Positions 45,372 to 54,268 of a stretch of 64,000 bases of DNA are shown piece by piece; within the stretch, counting starts at the first letter, position 1, and each line of letters opens with the position of its first letter. Source of the stretch: Acidobacteriota bacterium (lineage in GTDB: Bacteria; Acidobacteriota; Aminicenantia; Aminicenantales; Saccharicenantaceae); NCBI GenBank assembly GCA_033549365.1, contig JAWSUF010000005.1:183847-247846 (forward strand), written 5' to 3'. Made by a program: the position numbers and the translations under genes. The notes beneath the pieces were generated by a model. That model made no database searches. It was not told the DNA's origin and saw only the letters and a program-made list of their open reading frames with translations.

Positions 45372-48053
45372 GTGAACCGGCCGGACAGAGGGGGCGGCGG
45401 CCTCCGGAAACGGGTCGCGGCCGGGACGGTGGCCGTGATCGGGGCGGCGGCCTTCGCGTTTTTTTATTATAAGTACGTTCCGCTCGTCCCCGGTTTCCAG
45501 GCTTTTTTGGCCCCGGTCCTGGCGGCCGTGTTTCTGCTGGCTGTGTCGGGATTGGAGCGCGGCCTGACAGCCCTGGTTTTTACCCTGCCGCTCGTCAACA
45601 ATCTGCCCTACTTTTTCGGTATCTACGAAGAAATCCCCCACGCGCCGACGGCCCTGCCTCTCATTCTGGTTTTTGGGCTGGGATTGACGGTGCGGGCGGC
45701 GTTTTTCAGGGAGTCGGAGGGGATGGGCGGGACAGGGGGCGACACCGGAGACCACGTCCGGGTTGGGGCGGGAGCTTTGCCCTTGGGACGTCCCATTGCG
45801 GTCTTCGCCGTCCTGGTTTTCCTGTCGGGCGTCATCACGGTATTCCGCTATGCAGGCTTCTATCCCTTTGCGGTGCGGGAGTTTCTTGAACTTGTCGTCA
45901 ATGTCTCCGGCGTTCGGGCCGGAGGGGCGGTCATGAGCGCCGTTTTCAGCGGATTGAGTTATCTGACGGGCTTTCTGGTCTTTACCGCCGTTTGGCGGTC
46001 GTCCGGCGGGCGGGCCTTTTCGGAAAAGCTGCTGCGGACGATGACTGTTACAGCCGTCCCGGCCCTGGTGTTCGCCTTGTACCAGGCGTGGCTGGCGCCG
46101 GCGCTCGGCAATATGCCGAGATGGATCGCAAAAGGCCAAATCAACGGCACGTTCAAGGACCCCAATTCCCTGGCCGGATTTCTGGCCGCATTCGTTCCCA
46201 TCGCGGTCGGACTGGCCCTGGCGGCGCGGGGATGGAAAGGGAAGGCTCTCACGCTGGCCGCGGCCGCTCTGGGGTTGGCCGCGATTCCCTATGCGGGATC
46301 GAGAAGCGGGTTGATCGGGCTTGCGGTCGGTCTGGCGGTGTTCTGGGCGGCGGCCGCTTTTGCCTTGGCGCGGCGAAAAGGCGCGAAACATCCGTGGCGG
46401 CGGGGAGTCAAGGCGGCGATCGCCGTCATGGCGGTTGCGGTCGTCTTCGTCACGGCCGTTTTGCTTGTGGGCTCTCTGGATTCCACGCTGTCCGAGAGGA
46501 TGGCCTGGAGCGTGGACGTTTTCAGGGGCGACCTTGCGGTGGACGATTTTTTCAACTTCCGCCTGACTCTCTGGAGCACGGCGATTCGGATGACGGCCGC
46601 ATTCCCGCTTTCCGGAGTCGGTGTGGGCGCTTATATCGTCGAGCTGCCCAATTTTCTGGCGGCGGAGGGGAGAGTCAGGGTGCATACGGATTCGGCGCTC
46701 AACTATTTTCTGCAGATTGGGGCCGAGCTGGGGCTGCCGGGGATTGTTTTGGCGCTATGGATTTTCGGCGGGATTACCGTGCGGATGATCCGGACGGTCA
46801 AGTCACGGGCGGTGGATTATGCGGCTCTCGGTGTGGTGTCCGGGCTGGCCGCTTTGTATGCGGTCTTTCTGTTTCACACGTTTATCGGAAGCTTTGAAGT
46901 CACGGCCTTTTTCTGGCTTCTGGCCGGACTGCTGTTCCGGATGACGGAGGGCAATGCTGAAGACAGGACCGGGCCTGAGAAAACGGGAGGGGAGAGTCAA
47001 GCGGGAGTTGTGGGAATTGGGACCCGGGTGGAGAGAACAGCCGCTGCGGAAGATGCGTGCCGGGAAGGGGAGAGAGTGCGAACGGAGAAGACGGGCGGGG
47101 CTCGGGCCGGGAAGCGAAAAAGAGCTGCGGGCGCGGCCGGACTGGTTGGGGCGGGCCTGGGGGTTTTCCTGTTCGGCGCCGTTCATTTCCGGAACTCGCT
47201 CGGGCCGCTGTCCATCGAACAGAGAACGGCGGACTTCGGCTGGGTCCAGGATTTCGGGTTTTACGGACGGGAGAGGAACGAGCGGGGATTTGATTTCCGG
47301 TGGTCGGGGAAACGCGTCGGGCTGGTCCTGCCGGACTTGGGTGTTCCGCTGGTTCTTCCCGTGACGGCCATGCATCCGGATATCGCGGGGCGCCCGGTCG
47401 TGATCCGGATCTGCCGGGCCGACCGGATTTTTCATCCGACGGAGGTTCTCCTCGAACACGTGCAGCGTGACAAGGACTGGACGGAGATCGAGATTCCGAG
47501 TGGACGCGGGGATGGGGATGTGGTCCGCCTGCTCATCGAAGCGGATCGAACCTGGAGTCCGCAACGTGACCTGGGCGTTCCCGATCCGCGTGAACTCGGT
47601 TTCGCCATGGGGGAGCCGTGGTACCGGCATCATAAAGAGCCGCCGGCGCCGGAATTCACGGTCCGGAGCGAGACCCATGATACCGAGCGTTGGGAGGGGC
47701 CGTGGGGCAGTCTGCTGGCCGGAAATGCCGCGGCCCGGCTGAGGTTCCGGTTCGAGCCGGGGGTGGGCGAAGGGAAGAGCGCGGCGCTTGTCCTTCAAAT
47801 GAGAGGCGACCGGGCCGCGGGGATCTGGCCGTTCGCCCTTATCCGGCTGAACGGGCGTCTCATCGGCCGGACGTTTGTCCGGAGCGCCGATTGGGTGAAC
47901 GTCGTCCTTTATCCCGAGATGGGGCCGGGCGAACATCTCCTGAGCGTCGAGTTCAAAAACAACTTCCACAACCCCCGCACCGGCGCCGACCGCAACCTCT
48001 ACCTCGGTCCCCTCACCCTGCTCTGGCTGCTGGAAGTGTCACAAAATAAATAA
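45372..48053 (+). CDS. Wzy/O-antigen ligase-like membrane protein with large C-terminal extracytoplasmic domain
   Basis: 893 residues from GTG 45372 (GAGGGGG upstream). About 10-12 helices in residues 20-520, with a Wzy_C-type segment at about 270-450: FKDPNSLAGFLAAFVPIAVG, YAGSRSGLIGLAVGL, LTLWSTAIRMTAAFPLSGVG, VHTDSALNYFLQIGAELGLP. A Gly/Glu/Arg-rich linker (about 527-585) and one more helix lead to a soluble C-terminal domain (about 608-893) of beta-rich sequence that I do not recognise. The last 11 residues (LLWLLEVSQNK) are encoded by element C. Polymerase or ligase is not decided. Confidence 0.8.
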   Translation: MNRPDRGGGGLRKRVAAGTVAVIGAAAFAFFYYKYVPLVPGFQAFLAPVLAAVFLLAVSGLERGLTALVFTLPLVNNLPYFFGIYEEIPHAPTALPLILVFGLGLTVRAAFFRESEGMGGTGGDTGDHVRVGAGALPLGRPIAVFAVLVFLSGVITVFRYAGFYPFAVREFLELVVNVSGVRAGGAVMSAVFSGLSYLTGFLVFTAVWRSSGGRAFSEKLLRTMTVTAVPALVFALYQAWLAPALGNMPRWIAKGQINGTFKDPNSLAGFLAAFVPIAVGLALAARGWKGKALTLAAAALGLAAIPYAGSRSGLIGLAVGLAVFWAAAAFALARRKGAKHPWRRGVKAAIAVMAVAVVFVTAVLLVGSLDSTLSERMAWSVDVFRGDLAVDDFFNFRLTLWSTAIRMTAAFPLSGVGVGAYIVELPNFLAAEGRVRVHTDSALNYFLQIGAELGLPGIVLALWIFGGITVRMIRTVKSRAVDYAALGVVSGLAALYAVFLFHTFIGSFEVTAFFWLLAGLLFRMTEGNAEDRTGPEKTGGESQAGVVGIGTRVERTAAAEDACREGERVRTEKTGGARAGKRKRAAGAAGLVGAGLGVFLFGAVHFRNSLGPLSIEQRTADFGWVQDFGFYGRERNERGFDFRWSGKRVGLVLPDLGVPLVLPVTAMHPDIAGRPVVIRICRADRIFHPTEVLLEHVQRDKDWTEIEIPSGRGDGDVVRLLIEADRTWSPQRDLGVPDPRELGFAMGEPWYRHHKEPPAPEFTVRSETHDTERWEGPWGSLLAGNAAARLRFRFEPGVGEGKSAALVLQMRGDRAAGIWPFALIRLNGRLIGRTFVRSADWVNVVLYPEMGPGEHLLSVEFKNNFHNPRTGADRNLYLGPLTLLWLLEVSQNK

Positions 48054-48133
48054 ATTAAGCGTAAAAAGTGCGTTTTTTCGGGCAAAAATTCAGTAATCTA
48101 TTCATTATCAACAACATCCAGCAGCCAGAGTAG
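48018..48133. repeat. REP-like palindromic element copy C
   Basis: 116 bp; left arm CTGCTCTGGCTGCTGGAAG, right arm CATCCAGCAGCCAGAGTAG. The core AAAAAGTGCGTTTTTTCGGG is shared with D and E. Its left arm is read as the end of the preceding membrane protein. Confidence 0.9.
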
Positions 48134-48171
48134 CGAGAAAAAAAGGCTGCCGAAAACGTCTTCATAATAGA

Positions 48172-48897
48172 ATGAGCCGTGGGAAGCTTTATTATATTCC
48201 TGGATACGCCTGGCACCTGACCCATCGTTGCCATAACAAAGAGTACCTGCTTGAAAAGGATTGTGACAAACGAAATTGGATGAACTGGATTCATCGAGCA
48301 ATGATCAAGTATGGATTACGCATTCTGAATTACGCCGTCACCTCGAATCATATACATTTACTTGTTTTTGACGAGGGGCGCCGCAAGGTCATCCCGCGAT
48401 CGATGCAGCTTGCCGAAAGCCGGACGGCACGGGAATATAATCTCAGAAACAGCAGATCGGGCGCTTTCTGGGACGGAAACTACCATGCAACGGCCGTCGA
48501 AACCGGAGTCCATCTCTGGAAATGTCTTGTCTATATCGACCTCAACATGGTCCGAGCCGGAGTCGTAAAACATCCCGCCGATTGGCATTATTGCGGATAT
48601 CAAGAAATGAATAAAAATCGGGATCCTGAATCATGTCTCATTGATCTCGATCTTCTTAAAAGTATCCTGAATATCAAGAGTCTCCCAGGGCTTCGTAACA
48701 TCTATCGTGATATGATCGAAAAAGAATTGCGTCTGGGCGACCTGAAAAGACAAGCAAAGTGGACGGAAAGCCTCGCCGTCGGCAATGAAGAGTTTGTCGA
48801 TCAATTTCGCGGCAGGTTGGGAATCAGAGTCATTCACAGGCAGGTATGCGTGGATTCCGGAAGTCATGTTCTCAGAGAGTCGGAGCCGCAATACTAG
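48172..48897 (+). CDS. REP-associated tyrosine transposase (RAYT, Y1/HUH superfamily)
   Basis: 241 residues, intact. HUH motif SNHIHLLV (His60, His62), GAFWDGNYHATAV in the central region, and the catalytic tyrosine in CLVYIDLNMVRAGVV (Tyr121), all in the order of the RAYT/TnpA-REP group. It makes a single-strand nick and a covalent 5'-phosphotyrosine in IS200/IS605-like chemistry. The neighbouring palindromes C and D are its likely substrates. It lies 38 nt after C, and D begins 7 nt after its stop. I see no second transposase or TnpB. Base composition is lower in G+C than the flanks. Confidence 0.92.
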   Translation: MSRGKLYYIPGYAWHLTHRCHNKEYLLEKDCDKRNWMNWIHRAMIKYGLRILNYAVTSNHIHLLVFDEGRRKVIPRSMQLAESRTAREYNLRNSRSGAFWDGNYHATAVETGVHLWKCLVYIDLNMVRAGVVKHPADWHYCGYQEMNKNRDPESCLIDLDLLKSILNIKSLPGLRNIYRDMIEKELRLGDLKRQAKWTESLAVGNEEFVDQFRGRLGIRVIHRQVCVDSGSHVLRESEPQY

Positions 48898-48904
48898 GCT
48901 CAAG

Positions 48905-49020
48905 CTGCTCTGGCTGCTGGAAGTGTCACAAAATAAATAAATTAAGCGTAAAAAGTGCGTTTTTTCGGGCAAAAATTCAGTAAACTATTCATTATCAACA
49001 ACATCCAGCAGCCAGAGTAG
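48905..49020. repeat. REP-like palindromic element copy D
   Basis: 116 bp, near-identical to C and in the same orientation (CAGTAAAC where C has CAGTAATC). Begins 7 nt after the transposase stop. Confidence 0.9.
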
Positions 49021-49041
49021 AGAAGAAAATGGGAAAAAGGC

Positions 49042-49070
49042 TTGACTTTTAAAGGTATGACACCCATATT
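49042..49070 (+). promoter_or_regulatory. Candidate sigma70-type promoter for the 49111 gene
   Basis: TTGACT (49042-49047), 17-nt spacer, CATATT (49065-49070). Starts 22 nt downstream of element D, ends 41 nt before the ATG. Confidence 0.45.
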
Positions 49071-49110
49071 GTTAAGAAAGTGTCTTCTAATTAGCAAAGG
49101 AGGAATGGTT

Positions 49111-50244
49111 ATGAGTCGGAAAGGTCTGTTTTGTGTCTTGGTCTGCGCGGCATTGGTGTTTTCGCAGAGCATCGCGGCGACTTCCCAACCGCCCGGCGAT
49201 GGGAATGACGGCGCCGACCCGAAGTTTGCCGTCAGCAATGGCTTAGTTGTCACAAGCCCGGCCCTTGGAAACATCTGGCACTTGGGAAAAACGTATACGA
49301 TCGCTTGGACTATCGATTCTGCCGAAGGTTTCCAGATCGATCTCATGGACAACACAGGAACGAAGACCGTCCATCATATTACAAGCGCCGGACAAAACAT
49401 CAGGGAATACAAGTGGACAATTCCCAATTCCATTCCCGCAGGAAATTACAGAGTGCGGGTCAGAACCGTTGCTGTTTTTGAATGGCAAACTTCAGTCGTG
49501 GCTCTCAGCCCTGTCTTCGAAATCCGGAGTGTCTTAACCGTCACGAGACCGTCTCAGGGAGACATCTGGTGTTTGGAAAAACCCTATATCATCGCTTGGA
49601 CGATTGAGTTAGCTGAGGGGTTCGGCATCACTCTCATGGACAGCACCGGAACGAAGAATGTCCATCATATTGCAAGTGTCGGACACACAAGCCGGGAATA
49701 CAAGTGGACGGTTCCCGCTTCTATTCCTCCGGGGAAATACCGAGTGCTGGTCAGCACCGTCGCTGTTTTTGAATGGCAAACTTCAGTCTTGGGTCTCAGC
49801 CCTGTCTTCGAGATCCGGAATTGTGACGCGCCTGATCCGTTTAAGAATTTGAGGGATTTCTTGAGACCCCTCCAAGTTGTCGAGTGGTGGCGGATCAAAA
49901 ATCCTCGACCGTTCCCGAACCCATGTCTGAGTTGTCCGCCCGAATTCGATCTGGGAAAAATCCGTGAAATCTTCGCCAAAGCCAATCTGCAGGAGCAGGT
50001 TCAGGTCGAACTCTTCAGCGGAAATGTGAAGATCGCCGAATTCGGATCTTTTGGAAAAGGCCGGGTCTCGCCGGGAACCATCAAACTGCAGAAGATCGGC
50101 ACAAGGGAAAGCAGGTTGCTCCAGGATGACAGAGGGTTCCGGTTGATCTTTAAGAAATGGGACCCGGAAATTAGGGTCGGCCAGGTCATTCACACCCAGA
50201 ATATCAGCATGAAAGAGGTCGCTCAGCCCGGTCTTCGTCGCTGA
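49111..50244 (+). CDS. Secreted protein with two Kre9/KNH-like Ig repeats, unknown function
   Basis: 377 residues. The ATG at 49111 is preceded by AAAGGAGGAATGGTT. Signal peptide LFCVLVCAALVFSQSIAA. Two tandem repeats, about 46-139 and 142-236, share the pattern S/R-P-x-x-G-x-I-W-x-L-x-K-x-Y-x-I-A-W-T...EYKWT-P...Y-R-V-x-V, resembling Kre9/KNH Ig-like domains, which are found in surface and adhesion proteins. The C-terminal 140 residues (with CLSCPP) are unrecognised. The repeat units are nearly identical at DNA level in places. Own promoter upstream; element E follows. Confidence 0.7.
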   Translation: MSRKGLFCVLVCAALVFSQSIAATSQPPGDGNDGADPKFAVSNGLVVTSPALGNIWHLGKTYTIAWTIDSAEGFQIDLMDNTGTKTVHHITSAGQNIREYKWTIPNSIPAGNYRVRVRTVAVFEWQTSVVALSPVFEIRSVLTVTRPSQGDIWCLEKPYIIAWTIELAEGFGITLMDSTGTKNVHHIASVGHTSREYKWTVPASIPPGKYRVLVSTVAVFEWQTSVLGLSPVFEIRNCDAPDPFKNLRDFLRPLQVVEWWRIKNPRPFPNPCLSCPPEFDLGKIREIFAKANLQEQVQVELFSGNVKIAEFGSFGKGRVSPGTIKLQKIGTRESRLLQDDRGFRLIFKKWDPEIRVGQVIHTQNISMKEVAQPGLRR

Positions 50245-50251
50245 TATCAGC

Positions 50252-50367
50252 CTGCTTTGGCTGCTGGATGTTTCACAAAATAAACAAATTAAGCGCTAAA
50301 AGTGCGTTTTTTCGGGCAAAAAATCAGCAAACTATATATTATCAACAATATCCAGCAGCCAAAGCAG
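50252..50367. repeat. REP-like palindromic element copy E
   Basis: 116 bp; CTGCTTTGGCTGCTGGATG on the left, CCAGCAGCCAAAGCAG on the right, core oriented as C and D. It lies between convergent genes, 7 nt after the stop of the first and 4 nt before the rmlB stop codon. Confidence 0.9.
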
Positions 50368-50371
50368 GGAT

Positions 50372-51406
50372 TTAAGAGCGGGATTTGTAGTAGATGTCGT
50401 AGAAGCGGCGGTAGTCGGCGCTCTTCTCCTTGATCTTCTTCCACCATTCACCGTTTTCGGCGTACCACTTCACCGTCGTCTCCAACGCCTCCTCAAACCG
50501 CGCCTCCGGCCGCCACCCCAGCGCCCCGATCTTCTCCGAATCCACCGCATACCGCCGATCATGCCCCAGCCTATCCGGCACGAGCTTGATCAGGTCGCGC
50601 GGCTTCCCCAGAATATCCACGATCTTCCCGGCCACCTCGACGTTCTGCGCCTCGTTCCCGGCCCCCGCGTTATAGGCCTCCCCCGGCTCTCCCCGCAGCA
50701 GCAGCGTTTCCACCGCCCGGCAGCAATCCTCGACGTACAACCAGTCCCTCACATTCGTCCCCTGCCCATAGAGCGGCAGCGGCTTATCCTCCAGCGCATT
50801 CGTCGCGAACAGCGGGATGAACTTCTCCGGATACTGGTACGGCCCAAAGTTATTGGACGGCCGCAGGATCACGACCGGCGACCCGTACGTCACGAAAAAC
50901 GCCCGCGCCATCCGGTCCGCCCCGGCCTTGCTCGCCGCGTAAGGCGACGACGGATCGATCGCGTCGTCCTCCCGGAAAAACCCCTCGTCGCGGCTTCCGT
51001 AAACCTCGTCCGTCGATATATGCACGAAAATCTCGATCTCCGGCGCGTTCCGCAGCGCCTCGAGCAGCACATACGTCCCGTAAACATCGGTCATGACGAA
51101 CTCGCCGGCGTCCAGAATCGACCGGTCGACGTGCGTCTCCGCAGCGAAATGCACAACCGCCTGGGCCTTCCCAAAAACCTCCGCCACCGTGTCCCGATCC
51201 CGGATGTCGCCCTTCTTGAACTCATACCGCTCGTTGTCCTCAACATCCTGAAGATTGTCCAGGTTTCCGGCGTAGGTCAGCTTGTCCAGATTGATAATCC
51301 GCAAGCCCTCATACCGCGCCAGCATCATGCGGATGAAGTTGCTGCCTATAAACCCTGCACCGCCTGTCACGACGAGCGTTTTCCCCTCGAGTGTCCTCTC
51401 CGTCAT
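50372..51406 (-). CDS. rmlB: dTDP-glucose 4,6-dehydratase
   Basis: 344-residue SDR. TLVVTGGAGFIGSNFIRMML is the NAD fold; KGDIRDRD, FAAETHVDRSI, catalytic STDEVYG (Thr-Asp-Glu) and YAASKAGADRM follow; RPSNNFGPYQYPEK is RmlB-typical. It makes dTDP-4-keto-6-deoxyglucose, the substrate needed by the 3,4-ketoisomerases at 58196-59006. No rmlA, rmlC or rmlD is in the window. ATG with AGGAGACAGGAC upstream and its own promoter. Its stop lies next to element E. Confidence 0.93.
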   Translation of the reverse strand: MTERTLEGKTLVVTGGAGFIGSNFIRMMLARYEGLRIINLDKLTYAGNLDNLQDVEDNERYEFKKGDIRDRDTVAEVFGKAQAVVHFAAETHVDRSILDAGEFVMTDVYGTYVLLEALRNAPEIEIFVHISTDEVYGSRDEGFFREDDAIDPSSPYAASKAGADRMARAFFVTYGSPVVILRPSNNFGPYQYPEKFIPLFATNALEDKPLPLYGQGTNVRDWLYVEDCCRAVETLLLRGEPGEAYNAGAGNEAQNVEVAGKIVDILGKPRDLIKLVPDRLGHDRRYAVDSEKIGALGWRPEARFEEALETTVKWYAENGEWWKKIKEKSADYRRFYDIYYKSRS

Positions 51407-51429
51407 TGTCCTGTCTCCTGATTATTCGC

Positions 51430-51458
51430 ATTATACATAACCCCGCCTGCCGGAACAA
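51430..51458 (-). promoter_or_regulatory. Candidate sigma70-type promoter for rmlB
   Basis: Minus strand TTGTTC (51453-51458), 17-nt spacer, perfect TATAAT (51430-51435), 24 nt before the rmlB ATG. It begins 3 nt from element F, so F could separate lptD and rmlB transcription. Confidence 0.45.
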
Positions 51459-51460
51459 GG

Positions 51461-51576
51461 CTGCTTTGGCTGCTGGATATTGTTGAAAATAAAGAGATTG
51501 CTGAATAATTTCCCAAAAAAACGCACTTTTTACGCATAACTTCTTTATTATGTGAAATATCCAGCAGCCAAAGCAG
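51461..51576. repeat. REP-like palindromic element copy F
   Basis: 116 bp; 18-bp outer arms CTGCTTTGGCTGCTGGAT and ATCCAGCAGCCAAAGCAG match exactly. The core is inverted relative to C, D and E. It begins 2 nt after the lptD stop (read on the minus strand) and lies between lptD and rmlB, which run in the same direction. Confidence 0.9.
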
Positions 51577-51578
51577 CC

Positions 51579-54254
51579 TTAAAAATCGAAGCCGCCGAGG
51601 AAGTCCGTCGTCTTCCCGATGTTCCCCAGCCCCAGATTGATCCGGAACTGCACGTCCGGCTGATCCATATACCGAAAATAAAACACCTTGACCTCGGCCC
51701 CGATGTCGATGCACTGGTAGTGGTAGAGGATCGAAGCCGCCGCATAAAGCAAACTCTTTTCCTGGATGTTGAAATCCACGTCCCCCATCAGCTCCAACCC
51801 CGCCCTCGGAAGTTTCAATCCCCCCGACACCCCGATCTGATGCCGGAAATAATACTGTTCCCATCCCCCCAGATTCTCCCGCCAGCTGTTCATGCTCTTG
51901 TACCAGTTGACCGACATGAAGGCGTTATCCGTCGCCTGCGATCCCAGCCCCGCCCCCAGCCTCAGGCTCCCCACCTGCTTGGTATACGGGTTATACCCCG
52001 CCGACGCGTCCAGCGTCACGGCCCCGACCGGTCGATAGCGCACAAACCCCGAGATCTCGGAAAACCGCGGAATCTCGCCGTCGATCCTGTATCGGCTGAG
52101 CGGGCTGTCCTCATACGCAAAATAATACGTCTGCCCCACCCCCACCGAAACCGCCTCCCGCGTCCGCCCCGCCTGCTTCACCAGAAAACGGTTTCTCAAC
52201 CCATAGCTTACCTGGTGATAGCGGAAAAACATCCCCGACGCCGTGATGATCCGATTCGCGTCCGCAACCGGGCTGTCGAAGTTGTACGACGCATACGGCT
52301 CGACGATATGTTTGACCTTGGCCTCGCCCTGCCCATCCCGGAAAATCCTGTTGAAGACCGGCCCGACCAGATCGAATCGCATCACCACATTCCTCTGCAA
52401 CAGCGGCTCGCTGATAATATTCCGCGTATTCGCCTGATAGCTCTGGAAATGATAGACGAAGTTGCCCGTCACCTGCGAGTTGAGCGTCAGCCAGGGAATA
52501 AGCGAAAACGGCGCCGACAGCGTCGGGCTGAAGGACAGGTTGGAGGATTTCCTCTGGGTTCCGGCCTCATACTGATCGGACCAGCCGTACTCCCAGCTCG
52601 TGAACGCGCTGTTGAACGACAGAAACACCGGATTGAACAGCGGGATCTTGAAGCTCGAAAAGCTGATCTGCGGCAGATTCCTTGTCACAATCCCCGTCCC
52701 GATCTGCGCAAAATAGGTCTCGAACCGCGATACCCGAGCGCTGAGGCTGAATCCGCTCCACGAGCGGCTGATGAAGGCCTGCGACCGCCGGTTCGAGATC
52801 ACGGCCCGCCGGAAATTGTTGTCGAACTCCCGCAAAAAATCGAAGGACGACTGCAGATCCACATCGGCCGCCAGCCGGAAACCCAGAGGCAGTGTCTGGC
52901 TGTGGTTGAGCCGCAAAATATAGGCGTTGTCGGGCTTCTGCCCCAGCTCGTCCTGCCAGAACGTGAACCCATACAGCTTGGCGTCCCCCTGCGTCCCGTC
53001 GCCGAAGAGATAGCGGAACTCCAATCCGCCCCCCATCCCCCGCGCCGAGTACAAATCAGCCGTAACCGTAGCGTCGATATTCCGGGCCATCGCCCAATAA
53101 AAGCTCTGGGAGAGCGTGAATCCCTTCGGCCCCGAAAACCCGATCGAGGGCATCAGAAAGCCCGTCGTCCGCTCCCGCTCCAGCGGATAGCGCATATACG
53201 GCAGATAGAAAATCGGCACCTTCTTCAACCGGAAGACGGCGTTCCACATCTCGACATAGTCGCCCTTCTTCAAATTAGCCCGCGAAAACGTGAATTCCCA
53301 GCGCGGCGTCGGCTGCGAGCACGACGTCACCTGGGCGCTTGTCAGCGAGTAGAGGTTGTCCGGCTTCTTCTCCAACGTCTCGGCCCGGTAGTATACCGAC
53401 GGCTGGATCATGCCCCGGACGTTCTCCATGTTCCCCACGGCCTCGTCCAGGTTGAAGAAGATGTGCTGCGAGGTGATGACCTCGTTCGGAAGCTGGAGGA
53501 CGACGTTGCCCTCGGCCCGGACGTCCCGGTTGATGGGATCGAGCTCGACCCGGTCGGCGAAGAGCTTGGCCGTTCTGTAATGGACCTCGACCTCACCCAG
53601 CGCGAAGATGCGCTCGGGGGTCTTCTCGTGGATCTTGGCGATGACCCGGACGCCGCCTGCCTCGGTCGTCGTCAGGGTTTGGGCGGTCTCAGTCCCTGCT
53701 GCCGCCGTCGCCGCAGCGGCCGTTGCGGCTTCAGCCGCGGCCTTCTCGGCCGCCTCTTTCTTGTCCGGCTTCTTTTCTTCTTTTTCCTGCGCTTCCGTCT
53801 CCGCCTTCTCCGCTTTCTCAGCCTCCCCGCCCTTTTTTTCCTCTTCCTTCTTCTCCTGGGCTTTTTTCTCCTGTTCCGCCGTCTTTTCCTGAGTCTCGGG
53901 ATTCTTCTCAATGATCGTGCCGGCTGCTGCTATCTCCCGGCTTTCGGCTTCGCCGGTCTTTTCTGCGATTTCCGCCGATTCTTCCGGATCGCACACATCC
54001 TTCGATCCGGGCATCTCATTCCGGCCCTCAGCTTGATCCGTCAATACAGAGCCGACTGAATTCAGGCAGGCCGCCGTGAAAATCACCGCATCCGGGCAAT
54101 CGCCTTCCCATGCAAACCCGGCGGGAGCACTCAACGCCGCAAAAGCAAAGATCATCCCAACCGCCGCAACAAATGCAGCGACCCGCCTGAAAAAGACCGC
54201 TTCACTCGCCCTCCCGCGCGCGGCATTACGATCAGCGTATTTTTTGGATATCAT
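51579..54254 (-). CDS. lptD: LPS-assembly protein LptD (OstA/Imp)
   Basis: 891-residue outer-membrane barrel that inserts LPS into the outer leaflet. Signal-like stretch AAFVAAVGMIFAFAALSAPA is at about 26-45. The N-terminal OstA/LptA-like domain (about 200-340) holds GVRVIAKIHEKTPERIF and NVVLQLPNEVITSQHIFFNL. The barrel follows with IFYLPYMRYPLERERTTGFL and ends in GGFDF, a terminal Phe as in other barrels. An unusual Ala/Lys/Glu low-complexity insert lies at about 105-190, before the OstA domain. I use ATG 54254; a GTG at 54278 is in frame. Confidence 0.92.
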   Translation of the reverse strand: MISKKYADRNAARGRASEAVFFRRVAAFVAAVGMIFAFAALSAPAGFAWEGDCPDAVIFTAACLNSVGSVLTDQAEGRNEMPGSKDVCDPEESAEIAEKTGEAESREIAAAGTIIEKNPETQEKTAEQEKKAQEKKEEEKKGGEAEKAEKAETEAQEKEEKKPDKKEAAEKAAAEAATAAAATAAAGTETAQTLTTTEAGGVRVIAKIHEKTPERIFALGEVEVHYRTAKLFADRVELDPINRDVRAEGNVVLQLPNEVITSQHIFFNLDEAVGNMENVRGMIQPSVYYRAETLEKKPDNLYSLTSAQVTSCSQPTPRWEFTFSRANLKKGDYVEMWNAVFRLKKVPIFYLPYMRYPLERERTTGFLMPSIGFSGPKGFTLSQSFYWAMARNIDATVTADLYSARGMGGGLEFRYLFGDGTQGDAKLYGFTFWQDELGQKPDNAYILRLNHSQTLPLGFRLAADVDLQSSFDFLREFDNNFRRAVISNRRSQAFISRSWSGFSLSARVSRFETYFAQIGTGIVTRNLPQISFSSFKIPLFNPVFLSFNSAFTSWEYGWSDQYEAGTQRKSSNLSFSPTLSAPFSLIPWLTLNSQVTGNFVYHFQSYQANTRNIISEPLLQRNVVMRFDLVGPVFNRIFRDGQGEAKVKHIVEPYASYNFDSPVADANRIITASGMFFRYHQVSYGLRNRFLVKQAGRTREAVSVGVGQTYYFAYEDSPLSRYRIDGEIPRFSEISGFVRYRPVGAVTLDASAGYNPYTKQVGSLRLGAGLGSQATDNAFMSVNWYKSMNSWRENLGGWEQYYFRHQIGVSGGLKLPRAGLELMGDVDFNIQEKSLLYAAASILYHYQCIDIGAEVKVFYFRYMDQPDVQFRINLGLGNIGKTTDFLGGFDF

Positions 54255-54268
54255 TCGAACCTGATAAA

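Larger units (their letters stand above)
48018..49020. mobile_element. Composite RAYT transposon: two REP-like elements bracketing a Y1/HUH transposase
   Basis: Elements C (48018-48133) and D (48905-49020) are direct copies differing at one position that I can find, and they flank the single transposase gene. The unit is about 1.0 kb. No target-site duplication is evident, which is expected for HUH-type transposition. Confidence 0.8.
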
